From the NCBI RefSeq assembly GCF_950023065.1, contig NC_088679.1, positions 71,796,001 through 71,860,000 on the forward strand: a stretch of 64,000 nucleotides of DNA, read 5' to 3'. The position numbers and the translations under genes were made by a program. This DNA is from Planococcus citri (taxonomy: Eukaryota; Arthropoda; Insecta; Hemiptera; Pseudococcidae). Below are positions 34,157 to 46,718 of this stretch, one piece after another. Positions within the stretch are counted from its first letter, which is position 1, and each line of letters opens with the position of its first letter. The notes beneath the pieces are model-generated. The model was not told where the DNA came from and ran no database searches. It saw nothing but the letters and a program-made list of their open reading frames with translations.

Positions 34157-36898
34157 TCATTTGTGGATTTCTCTAAGTATATCCAATTTTTTACTGAAAT
34201 AATAAGACCCACTGAAACAAAAATACAAATTGTAAAATGAAACGAGGTGATTAAACTTTTTTAAAAAGAAGTACAAACAAAAAATCTCATTTGAGGCACC
34301 TTAAAATACGTAATACTCCATTAAAACCACTATTTTTTCAATTTTCGTTTATTTATATTTTTTAATCATAACTTAGCTAATGAGAAAATAATTGCTTGAA
34401 CTTACCAAAAACACAAAACGATGATTATATCTACTCCAACACTCAGAAGGCAAAACGCAGACGGATAAGTATCCAATGTTTTTTGAAAAATGGCATTATA
34501 AGCGGAATAAGTTGGAGAAGCCATCAGCGAAAAAACACAACTTACAGCATTCAATCGACCTAAACAATAATTTTTTTTAATTTTAAATTTTATTCGTGTA
34601 AATCAACAAATAGATAACTGCCGATAAAACTCCAGCATCTTAAGTACCTACCCACACCTACTCATCAAATTGGATCAGTAGGTTGATAAGAAACCTAAAA
34701 ACTTAATGCGTTAGGTTTATTTGCATTCGTACGAAAATGCCTTTTGCTATACACATGCTCAAAGTCAAACTTGGAAAATATGGACTCATTTTTTTAAAAG
34801 GCAAAACAATGAGCTTTTTTGCTGGCTCCACGCCGGATTTGAGCTCATTTACGTATGCCCATTTTCATTTGTGAGTCAGAATTGTTCTTTTCGCCATCCA
34901 CAGGGAAAAACCAACTTATTTTATCGAGTGATCAAAATTCCACTGTTTTTTTAAAAATTAAAAGACGTAGGTATTAGGCAAAGTTTTTGCACTGAATAGG
35001 CACTTTTTTTTGGTTGCAAAACTTGTCTACGACTACGAGCTTTTCCATTCATATCACCCTATCGATTGAATTCTTTCAAATCAAATTTTAAAAATACATA
35101 TACGTAAAGTAATACTTGTTCAATTTTTTTTTAAATTGGCGAATTTAGCAAATTAAGGATCGTATTCTTAAAAACATGAAATAAAAAATATGTGGGATAA
35201 GTAGGTAATAGGTACATATTATAAAGTATAGGTAGAGGTACACAATGTTGGCACATTTCAAGAATTATTATTCATTCATTTAACTTAGATAAGTACTTAG
35301 GTATTTATGCTCACCTAATTCATTAATATCGTAATATTTACTAACGAATGATGTACCAATCGTCACAGCTGTTCCATGAAATATATCTATAACTGGAACT
35401 ATACACAAACAAACAAAAAAGATAAACATATTATAAAATTCAACAGGTTATGAGGACGATTTGTGATAGATTATTTTGTACTATTTTTAGGTAGGTACTT
35501 AGACCGATCGACTTACTCAGGTAAAGTTGCCAAATTTGATCAGCAAATAGTAGAACAACGATAGCTATCGTGTCAAATGATCCAGCCAAGATACCTATCA
35601 ATCCATCGTGAATTTTCAACCACCTACTCAACACAACTGAGCAAAATAATATTCCTGCAAAAAAATTTGTTCCATTAAATCTCTCGATGATTTCGCCAAA
35701 AATCGAAAAATCAACTTGAACAGCTGAAAATTGGGGAATGGGGATTTTTTGAGATTCTCTTTCCTGCAGTCCAAGTTTCATTCCAATTGGAGATTATCAT
35801 GTGTGAAGAGGGGAGGGGTGGTCCCTTGTAAGTAAGCGACTTGTTCTTTACTTAATAGCACGTTTATCTATCTTAAATTTAAACCTACCTAGCGATGATA
35901 AAGAAAGTCTAAAAAACACGAATTCGCTGTATTTTTGTTCATTCCATCCGAACCTGTACCTTAAATAAGAATACAACACAGACAGTTCCCCTGAAATAAT
36001 TTTTCGATTATTCATTTTTTACAATAAATAAAATAAAGCAATAACTAAATTAGATAAGTAGGTATTTAGTAATCTCACCAAAATAAGTGAAATTAACAGT
36101 AACATTTGCAATCATCAGCATCGACACTGTAACTCTTTTACGTCCTAAATTTCTGTTGAATACAACTTTGAAACTATCAAATATCACACGTTTCAAATTG
36201 AAAACGTTACAAAAAGACATCTTTTTTTCTACAGGAACCGAAGTATCTTTTATAAAAATTAAACCGCATAATAATCCACCGGCAGACAAAACAAAACAAA
36301 AGAAGTACGTGTAAAAGAACCCAAAATTATGCAGAATGAATCCAGATCCACCTCTACCTAGAACTATAGCAAGTATCCTGAAAGTTCCCAAGATTCCAAG
36401 TCGCATAGTACGACTTTCTTTGCCGGATATATCGCATACGTAAAGTTGACAAGCTAATATCATGATGAAGACATCTGCGTATAAACCTTTCAATGCCTCA
36501 AGTGTTATAACAGCTGTTATTGGTTGCCATTGCCAAAAATATGAATGCAAACAACCCGACAATCCGTGAAAAATTTGCCCCATGATGGGAATATAAATCA
36601 AGGGTCTTCTCCTTCGACCAGCTTCATCGCTCCAGTATGTAGCAAATATTGCGGTAAGCAAAGCTATAATATTAACAATGGGGTGGTACTTGAGGCCAAC
36701 TTCCGTTACGAATAGGATTCCTCTTCTTTCATCGTCGCATCGGGTATTCAAATCTGGTTCGGATGTTGAATTGAATCGGCAGGCTTTTTGAAGAAATAAA
36801 TTCGTATCTAAGCCTTCCATCCAGTTGTAAACGATTAGAAAGATGAAGAACGAAGGCTCAACTGTCACGTGTTTGAAATGTTCGAATGGTTTAAACAT
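34157..36898 (-). CDS. SLC46-like MFS transporter D
   Basis: Exons are 36898-36079, 35990-35889, 35654-35517, 35398-35315, 34559-34406 and 34211-34157 (TGA), giving 450 residues. Exon 1 is six bases longer than in its paralogues at the N-terminus. The MFS motif (DEAGRR), the loop with NST and two cysteines, and the membrane pattern are retained. The last exon is short, so the cytoplasmic tail after YYFSKK is only about 10 residues instead of about 20. D is closest to E, and the pair also share upstream DNA. All splice sites follow GT-AG with the family's phases. Likely functional; substrate unknown. Confidence 0.9.
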
Positions 36899-38312
36899 TA
36901 TAGGTAGGTACTACGATAGGTGAAACACAAATTAGAATATTATGACGAGGTCGACTTTATGCACTCACTAGACTCGAATTTTGAAATTGTGAACTAGTTT
37001 ATGGATGAAGGTGAAAAAAATGTACCGCTGGTAAGCTGCGACGTTTCTGCGAAGAAATGTAATACATACAAAATTAGAACCGAGAATAATTAATTACAAG
37101 CAATTTACTCAAGTGGTTGAAGTAGGTACCTTGTAATTCCTTATCGTGTTATCTCAAGAATCAACGAGGAACATTGAATAACAATGTGCGTCTGCATGGC
37201 TAGATATCGTTCAGTCGTCTGATAAGAGAACTCGTCAATCGATTGAGCTGAAGTTTAATTTGTTCAATGAAACAGCATTTCACCCACACCTAAGAATCAA
37301 ACTTTGAGCTGCCTGAGTTGATTTCTCAATTTTATAAAAACGACAGAAAAAATTAAAGTGTACCTAAGTACCTACATTAACTCATCAACGATAGATTTCA
37401 AAATTAATGGTCATGTTGGAAGTTGCACTTTCACATTGCACATGGAAAATCAGGTTGTGATATTCGATTGATCATGAGCAAAAAATATTTTTAAAAATCT
37501 GGTCAGAAGTCGCGTGAGTGCTTAATTTTTAACAAATTTCATCTTAAAATTTTAATATTCCGAAAAAAGAAAGTAAAAAACTGAAATTTTTAGTAGGTAA
37601 GTTTCTAAAAATGTAAATATATTATTTTCCAGGTTAGAGATTTTGATGCAGCATAAGTACTAGTTGGTATAAGCGTATAGATAAAACTAAAGTAAATTTT
37701 TATGCTTCATCCACAATTTTAAAAACCCCGAGATCATATTTTAAGATCCAGAACCTAAACGATCACACTTTTCATCATGATGTGAAGATTTTTCTTTGTG
37801 ATGCTATTGAAGTTGACAAAAAAAAAAGGGAATGAAGTGTTGTGTTTTGAGACATTAAATTTTTCTTTCGAAAGTCACGTAAAAAAATTGAGGAGAGGAG
37901 AAAATTTTTTGGAAAAATTGTCAAAATGGTGAAATTCTGTAGCAAGTTTGTATCAAAGTCACTTTTGTTTCCATATGCATCTTTGAAATTTGGCTTTGGA
38001 AATCAACATAAGTAGGTATTAGTTTTGAACTGTTTATTTTTATAATATTACCACAATCTAATTTTCTAATCCAACTTCTTGCATGAAAATGTTTGAAACT
38101 CGTTGGTTGAATTTTCTTCGGATGAAAACATGTATACCTAAATGTTTTAATAAAACGCTAAAATTCATTTCCCATATTTACATCGACATTACTAAACTGA
38201 TTTCGAGCATTTGTACGAGTAACTCAACTTAAGCTTGCAGATGAATGATGATTTATTTAAATTAATCGATCTCATAGTCAAAATTACACTGCTATGTAAC
38301 CTCCTTGCTCAT
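36899..38312. other. Gene D/E intergenic region, duplicated upstream of gene E
   Basis: Blocks at 37270-37330 and 37670-38230 match 42625-42690 and 44290-44880 upstream of gene E (shared CCTAAGAATCAAACTT and GAAGTTGACAAAAAA words). The D and E duplication therefore carried flanking DNA. No gene. Confidence 0.55.
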
Positions 38313-38533
38313 TTACTTTTCAACTGAAATTTCTTGATTTGGAGATTTCGTGATTATAGAGTTCTCTGTGTCAAATTTTTTACTGAAATAATACGACCCA
38401 CTGGAAAGAAAACATAAAAATTAAAATTAACAAAAATTAAATGAGAAGTGAACCGACTGGAAATGTATGATATATAATCAATCAAAAAATATCATTTTAG
38501 GTGCCTCACAATAGCAATCCCAGTATTATTTTC

Positions 38534-38567
<34 letters not shown>

Positions 38568-41500
38568 TTGAATAATCAAGTTGTTTGTATACTTTATTGG
38601 AGAAAAAAATAAAACCATCATTTGGACTTACCAAAAACACAAAATGATGATTACATCGAGAGCAATACTCAGAAGACAAAATGCCGACGGATACACATCC
38701 AATGTTCTTTGAAAAATGGCATTATAAGCGAAATAAGATAGAGGAATTATCAACGAAAAAACACCACTGACAGCGTTCAATCGACCTACACAACAATTTT
38801 TAAAAAATTCAAGATATTAAGTATATATAGGTACCTACCAAATCAACAGTGAAATCAGGTAGTTACATTTTACAACGTATAAACTTACATAGGCACATAA
38901 TATAAAGATCCCTATACATACTACTTTTTAAGTTGAATCAGTGATTGTTAGATAGATAAGCAACTGAAGGACATTATAGTCTTCAAGGTTATGCATTAGA
39001 TTAATTTGCATTCGTGAGAAAAATCTGCCTACTCCCTCAAGTATAAAATATCGACTCATTTTTTTTTGTTATTCATTTGATCATTGTAAGGAATTTTTAA
39101 AATTATATAATCAGAGATCATCATTCAGTAATACCTGAGAGAATAAATAATTATCAACAGGTCTGCTCTCAATTCAAATGGGTGACATGGAGGAGTTCAC
39201 TACACTGGATTTCAGCTCCCTTATGTATTCATTGTAGGCAACCAAACGCACACCAAGCACAATCAATTTGCATTTATCAAGACTGGACAAAATTTCAAAT
39301 TGTAGTACAAGATGATGAGAAGAAATTTTGGCAAGAAATAAGGCTACATTTTGAAAGGGGCTACATGACGGCCTCGTTTGACTCAGCCCCCTCCCCCCAC
39401 CCTCCTGAAGTTTTTGGATTCCCAGAGCAAATACTTATTCTCTTATTTTTTCCCCCCATAAGTTCCAAAAATGTCGTGCCTGGAGCCCTGCTCCTGAAGT
39501 GGAATAAAAGACAAAAAATCAATGTACTAAGTATAGGTGAGTATCAAAAAAATTTTCATTAAATTCTTTTACATACGATCAAAAACCATGTTGGTCTCCT
39601 TGTAAGGAGCCCTCGAAGTTGTAAACAATAAATCAAAATGGAATAAATCAAAGTGAGTCAGAAATTATAGAAAATTTTACATTTTCGTCTCAGAATTCTT
39701 TTACTTAAATGGCCGTCTTTTCAAGAAAAAACCTTCATCAGGTACCCATAAAGTAATATTGGTGCCGTTGTGTGAACCTCCCCCACCCCCCCAAAAAATT
39801 TTAATTCTTCATTTCTGACAATATTATTTCAGGTAAACAATCATTTTTCATGAAAAGACCTTCCTTGGTTCTCAAACAAATATTGTTCTTTTCATACAAA
39901 GGCCCCCAAGTTGAGAAAAATTAAAAGAATTTTTTAAAATAAATGTTGTAACATCTTAAAAAATTTAAATTTCTGTATCAGAATTCTATTAAGTGGTCCC
40001 TTATTAGAAACCCTTCCAGGTACCTCAGCAATGTCGGTCCTTGAAGCCCCTACAGTTGGGAAAAATCAAATAATATTCAAGTTTGGGGCCTTTTTTTTCA
40101 AATTCTGTGTCAGGATTTCTCGAGTGGGTGGGTATGTCCAATTGTTCAATTCGGGGTTAAAAGTTGTTTTTTTTTTTTGAAGTCAAGATTGAAAAAATTT
40201 TAACTGGCTGATTAAATTAGGCTACCTAAGGATTATTCTGTAGAAAAACATTTTGCAACAAAAATGTTGGGGGCAAACACTCATAGAAAATTTTTGCACA
40301 TTTTAAGAATTTAAGGTTGATGTGCGTCATTTTAAATATGCTTTAAAAATGTTTCTATGTAAGTAAGTATATCTACCACTTCACTTACTTTTCAAAATTA
40401 CCTCAAAATAGTAAAAATTCTTGACTTGAAAAGCTATGTACTGCTCGTAAAACATTTTTTACGTTTTTAAAATAAATTACAAAATGTCTTCTCATAAGAG
40501 TAAGAGCTGATTTAACAAAAAATAATTAACTTATGATTCTATTTACATTAAAGGTACAGAATGATTGAAGGCTTGGAAGTTCAAAGACTAATAGGTAAAG
40601 GATCAATTTCACGTGGTTAAACAATTCTTTTAAATACCTAAGCAAAACACCTTGCTCACAATTACCCACGTTGACCATACTTATTAATTTCACATAGGTA
40701 CCTATACCTAGGTATACGTTACTTTGGTATAAATATATACTTACCCAATTCATTAATATCATAATATTTACTTATGAACGATATACCAATCGTCATAGCA
40801 GTTCCGTGAAATATATCTATAACTGGAACTACATACAAATCACACAAAAGAAGAAACATTTGTATAAAATTTAATAAATTTGACGATCGATTATTTTGTG
40901 CTATCTTTAGGTAGCCACTTACTCAAGTAAAGTTGCCAAATTTGATCAGCAAGTAGTAAAACAACAATAGCAATCGTGTCAAAAGATCCGGCCAAGATAC
41001 CTATCAATCCATCGTGAATTTTCAACCATTTGCTCAACACAACCGAGCAAAATAATATTCCTAAGAAAAATATAGGTACGTATTGTTTAGAATTCCATTT
41101 TTGCCCTCAAATTACACTTTTAATTTGTTTTGAACCTACCTAGCGATGATCCCGAAAGTTTGAAAAACATGAATTGGCTGTACTTTCGTTCATCCCATCC
41201 GAACCTGTATCTTAAATAAGAATACAATACAGATAGTTCCCCTGAAACAATTGATTTTTTGATTATTTTTCCTTTAAAAATATACCTATACGTACCTACG
41301 TTGTAGTCAAGTCGGTAGGCTTTCAATACATATTATGAAATCTTACCAAAAAGTGTGAAAACAACTGCAATATTTGCAATCATCAGCATCGAAACTGTAA
41401 CTCTTTTACGTCCTAAATTCCCATTAAATACAACTTTAAAACTATCGAATATCACACGTTTCAAATTGAAAACGCGATAAAAAGACATCTTTTTATCTAC

Positions 41501-42157
41501 AGGAACCGAAGTATCTTTTATAAAAATTAAACCGCACAATAATCCACTTGCTGATAAAGCGAAACATAAGAAATATGCGTAAAAGAATCCAAAACTACGA
41601 AGAACGAATCCAGATCCACCTCTGCCTAGAACTAAAGCGAGTAATCTGATTGCTCCTACGATTCCAAGTCGCATAGTACGATTTTCTTTGTCAGATATAT
41701 CGCAAACGTAAACTTGACAAGCTACTATCATTATACAGACTCCTGCATACAGACTTTCGAGTACCACAAACGATATAACTGCTGTCATTGGTTGCCATTG
41801 CCAAAAGTACGAATGCAGACAACCCAACAGTGTGTGAAATATTTGACCTAGGATGGAAATATAAATCAGGGGTCTTCTTCTTCGGCCAGCTTCATCGCTC
41901 CAGTATGAAGCAAATATTGCAGCGAGTAGACTGATGAAAATTACGATAGGATGGTACTTGAGGCCAACTTCTGTTATGAATAGGATTCCTTTTCTTTCAT
42001 CGTCGCATTGTGTGTTCAGGTCTGGCTCGGATGTTGAATTGAATCGGCAGGATTTTTGAAGAAATAAATTCGTATCTAAGCCTTTCATCCAGTCGTAAAC
42101 GACTAAGAAGATGAAAAGCGATGGCTCGACTGTCACGTGTTCAAATTGATTTAACAT
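38313..42157 (-). CDS. SLC46-like MFS transporter E
   Basis: Exons are 42157-41347, 41241-41140, 41060-40923, 40828-40745, 38785-38632 and 38400-38313 (TAA), giving 458 residues. It has the same topology and motifs as the others: TVEPSLFIF before segment 1, FNSTSEPD loop with cysteines, and DEAGRR after segment 2. The last exon holds YYFSKKFD and a roughly 20-residue tail. Exon 4 ends with a changed donor context (TTG G/GTAAG) but keeps phase. The 2-kb intron 4 holds a decayed repeat. It is the last array member before the ABCG gene. Frame intact throughout, so likely active. Confidence 0.9.
38537..38566. repeat. Homopolymer of 30 T in intron 5 of gene E
   Basis: An uninterrupted run of T lies between exons 5 and 6 of gene E. 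On the gene's own strand it is poly-A. It may be the tail of a lost retroelement or simple slippage. Confidence 0.8.
39170..40150. repeat. Decayed tandem-like repeat in intron 4 of gene E
   Basis: Words such as CAGAATTCT, GGTACC, and pyrimidine tracts CCCCCACCC recur at roughly 180-bp intervals. A related stretch starts near 63850 at the window's right end. No coding sense. Confidence 0.4.
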
Positions 42158-45100
42158 TACGTGATAGGTACCTAATACACGAATTTAATATTTTTATGAT
42201 GAAGTCAATGAACATATTGGAGATCATATAGGTAGTTTAGATACTTGATGCACTTACTAGAATCGAATTTTGAAATCATGAAACTATACCTACATAGTTC
42301 ATTATGGATAAAAAAATGTACGTACAATAAGCTTCGAAGTTTTCGCGAGGAAATATAAAATGTAGTTACATACAAAACAAGAACCAAGAAACACATGAAC
42401 AATGTAGGTACATAGTTTATTCTGGTAAGCCAACTAAATTACGTGCAATTTACTCAAGTGGCTAAAGTATCTCGTAATTGTACACTATATCGTGGAGTTA
42501 CGAGAATCAACGACGAACGTTTAACAATGTGCGTGGTTAAATGTCGTTCAGTCGTCCAATACAATAAGGAAACCTTCACGACTCGACAATTTCGATTGAG
42601 CTGAAACTCGGCTCAATGAAAGAGCTAAAGAGCATCTCACCCATACCTAAGAATCAAACTTCGAGCTGCCTGAGTTGATTTTTCGATTCTTGACGAATTT
42701 TTGAAAATGACAGAAATAATTAGTACCTAAATTGAGCCCTCAACCTACCAGAGTAGGTCAGCAGATTTCGAAAATGCTTATATGCGATAAGTTAATCAAG
42801 GAAATTAGGTTGTGATGTTTCAAAAAAAAAAAAAAAAAAAAATGAATTCAAGCCCTTATCATTCACATAGAAATTATGGAGTCCTTCAATGTCCTCAAAA
42901 CAACTACGTTGAATTACCAAAGCCTTGAAAGATGCAGATGAAAATGAAAAGTTGAGTTGATGGAAATTTGCTACTTACCTATAAAATTTCATCTCTTGAA
43001 AATTTTCCAGTTCCCTCCACCTCCTTAATACATATTTTCAGGACTCACAAATGAAAAAAGTTTTCAGTTTTGAAAAAATTTCGTTCCAAAATTTTAATAT
43101 CGAGAAAAAAATATGTAGGTGAAAAGCTGAAATTTTGGACAAACAACAGAATTTTGATGTTTCTGAATTTGGAAACTTTCCCATTTCAGATAAAATAGAA
43201 ATTTTTGCAGCGAGCAAAATCACAAAAATTTTTAATTGAAATTTGTTACAATTTAATTTTAGAATTTGAAGGCTAAAATTAATTAATCATTTAGTTTCAA
43301 TGAAAAAATTGGAAAACGATCAAATTTTCAACACTAATTCCAAAAATAAGTTACTGTAGGGGTATGTGTGATCATGTTGGACAACACAAGATGCCTTTGT
43401 ATTATGTTCAACTTGACCTAATGGAACTCCAGGTATCTGAAAGCAGTTCTCGCGAGTCTGACACATTCCACATCCATCCTCATATTGTACAGTACGTGAT
43501 ACATATGCATTTCAAACTTGTTCTTTTTGTATTTATGTATCACCATGTAATACTGTAGGGTAGAACACTCTAAACTGAACCTTTTTTCTTATACAGTTTT
43601 CTGTAATCTGGTTGGTTGCACCATATCTACATTACAAAACTACGTTATCAAAAAAAATTTCAGGTTAGCTTCTTCCCTATTGGTCAATAGAAATAAGGGT
43701 TTTTGTACATATATATACCTATAATCTGTATCCAGCTTAGAAATTAGTCAATGTTAGAATTAGAAACTTGGTGGAATAAACTTCACTGTTTAAAGTACTC
43801 TCATTGTCTTGTTTCTTTTGCGACTCCGTTTCCCTTGTTGGCCATTCAGTTAGCCACTACAAGGAAGTCTGTAAGACTATTCAGTTGGTCACCATGGAAG
43901 ATAGGCATTAAGTAGCCTGTGTTTGGCCATTCAATTGGCCACCACACAGAAGTCAGTACAACATCATTTAGTTGGCCATAACGGAGATAGGACCGCAGCC
44001 CGCATATGGCCATTAAGTTAGCTATGATGCGTAAGCCTGTACGGCTCTTCAGTGAGCCACCATAGGGACAGGGTTACATAACATTACGGCCGCGAATCAG
44101 TATAATTTGCAACCAAATAGGTGCATAAGAAGGTCTATCTCACTCTCCCCTCTGCAACTTTGTACCAAACCTACATTACCTAAGGTGCTTATAAAAGTGA
44201 TTAAACTCTTGAATTCACTTACTTTTTTCCCATATAGAACCTGTAGTATTTAAAAATGAAAATTTGGTTCTGGCTGGAAATTAATTTTATGAGGCATAGA
44301 ACTAAAGTAAGTTTTCATGCTTCACCCTCAATTCTAAAAACCTCAAAGTAATTTTTCAAAATCGAAAACCCAAATTACATTTTGAAACTGTTTCGTTTCA
44401 ATTTCATTATGATGTGAACATTTTTCCTTGTGTGTTTTTGAAGTTGACAAAAAAGATGAATTAAACGCTGTGTTTCGAGGCATTAAATTTATCTTTTGAG
44501 GGCCATGTAGCAAAATTTAGTAGAGAAGGAAAAATTGTAAAATGGTGAAATTCTGTAGCCAATTTTTATCAATGAGACCTTCGTTTCCACCTGCATCTTT
44601 GAAATGTGACTGATTTTAAAATCCACATTATGTAGGTACTCGTTTTAAAAATTTTAAAAATAAGTACATACTGACTGAATTTTTTTCCAATAGCATAGTA
44701 ATCTAATTTTTCAATAGACTTACAATAACTTGTCGCATGAAAATGTTTTAAAATTCATCTCTCAAACTTTATTTCCAAGAAACTTGTACATCCCCAGATT
44801 AAAATATAAAATTCACTTTTTTGTATTAAGATCGCCGACCTACTAAATTGGTTGCGAGCATTTTTGAGTCAATCTGGAGCCTTCAACAAAATTCGACTTT
44901 TTTTCAAAAATTTCAAATTCCTGAAAAGGTGTTTTTTTATCAACTTCGCCAGCTGAAAATTGAATTCCATTCTATCATAAGTTCGGCGTAACTCATTGAA
45001 CAGGATACTAAATGAATTGCAATTGAAGTTGACAAATTATGAAGATTCCCTCATAAGTAAATTACACGGACTTGTCTCTTTCATTCAATAATATTGCCAC

Positions 45101-46718
45101 CCAATAATCACTGAATTGAATTGAATAAGTTTCTACGTATATTTTTGAATTTTCATCCATCTAACATAAATGTAAAAGCTAACAATGAGTACATAGACAT
45201 ACAAAATATTACACTTCCAGATCTTTACATTAAGCCGACTACACGAGTACCTTCTATTTGTAGACGTGGTTAGTGTTCTGTTTTTCATGAGGTCTGGTAA
45301 AAATCTCTTTCAAGTGTCAATAAATAGGTAGGTACTTGAAATGAAAGATAACGATGCATTATACGATGAATACCTTGACTTATACCTACATTGTAAAAAT
45401 TAAATTCTTGGATTGGGAAATGTAAGTCTGAGTAAAAGTGATATGATATTACGTCTCTTGATACCCTGTTAGGCGTGTATCCTCCATGATTCATTTTCCA
45501 AGTTTAATATTTTACTTCTCGAAACAAGGGAGATATCCCAGCCGGTAGAAAAATTTGTAACTGGACAAAAAAAAATGAAAGAGCGAACAAAAATGCATCA
45601 ACACCCAAAATTTCGGAGACTATAAAGCATTTTTTGATTTTTGATTAATTTTTAAAAATCAAATTTTGGTCAAAACTGCAGACAAAAAAATGAAAATTTC
45701 TCCTAATTGATCTAGAAAGCTGAAATTCTACATACGCTCTATTTTTAAACCCTTCAAATCATTTGGAAATGGGTTCGAATCGTGTTGATTGGTCCTGGAG
45801 TCTAAAGCTGATTTTTGAAAGTTGAAATTTTCTCGTTTAAAAATGGGGTTATATCTTAATTTCAAGTTTCAACATTTTGAGTCGATTGGAGGTCTAGAAA
45901 AAAATTTCAGCCTTGAATCACCAAGGAAGGATTTTTGGAAATAAATTTCACTCTTAAAAGCTTCCACTCCTAGCCGCCCTGCTTTGGGAAAAAATAGCCC
46001 AATTTCCTAAAGAACGATGTACCTAACCTACTTACAGTACCTATTAAAGATATTTTTAAAAATTAAACGATCCACATTCGTCACCAGTGCAGTGTTCAAC
46101 TAAAATAAAAGGCTAAAATTTTCTACTGTCCTTCCACATTTAAAATAATAATAATAATTACCTATAGGTACTTTGAGTATCACTATCTGCCTCTTGTTAG
46201 TACCTAATCATGAAGGTGAACACTATCAGAACAGCTAAACAAAAATACACAATCTTAGGAATTTTTAAAATCAAACGCATGTGCATCTTATTCATCTATG
46301 TAGAAACAAATGAACAAACCAAAGTGTGATTTTAGGCATACCGATTACCATAAATGAATCAAACCAGTCAGACATGTATGCAAGTAGAGTAGTCGTTATA
46401 AACCTACTAGTTTACATTAGGTATAGTTAATGTAGTCCTCCAAATCGTCTTCGTTTTTAGAAACACCGTCAGTTATAATGCGGTTTCGATCGGTGAGAGG
46501 TACTCAACGATGTAATTATTAGATTTTTCGCCGATGAACAACGTGATAATTTGCGTAAATATGTCGTGAATTTAAATAAGTTGGGTACCTTCTTCAAATG
46601 GAAAAATTTGGAAAATATTTAAATAAGATTTTCGCAGTAACGTGAGTGCTATAGACTATTTCAGGAGATCAATTTTACATATAAACCGTGGAGACATTTT
46701 ACGTTACAAAACTTCATC
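42158..46718. other. Gene E/ABCG intergenic region
   Basis: The divergent promoters of gene E (minus) and the ABCG gene (plus) should lie here. Contains the D/E shared flank (42625-42690 and 44290-44880) and the short tandem repeat at 43835. I saw no further gene. A 5' non-coding exon of the ABCG gene around 46440-46620 is possible but unproven. Confidence 0.45.
43835..44075. repeat. Imperfect tandem repeat of about 40 bp (GGCCATTCAGTTGGCCACC)
   Basis: About six to seven loosely matching units of the form CATTCAGTTGGCCACCA run in a row at roughly 35-45 bp spacing. They are less A/T-rich than the surroundings. An AATAAA followed by a T/C-rich stretch lies just upstream near 43780. Confidence 0.6.

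Noticed and set aside
36087..36314. Plus-strand open frame of 75 codons
   Set aside because: Antisense to exon 1 of gene D; no independent support.
39182..39562. Possible 126-codon gene in intron 4 of gene E
   Set aside because: Overlaps a decayed repeat with homopolymer runs; no recognisable protein feature.
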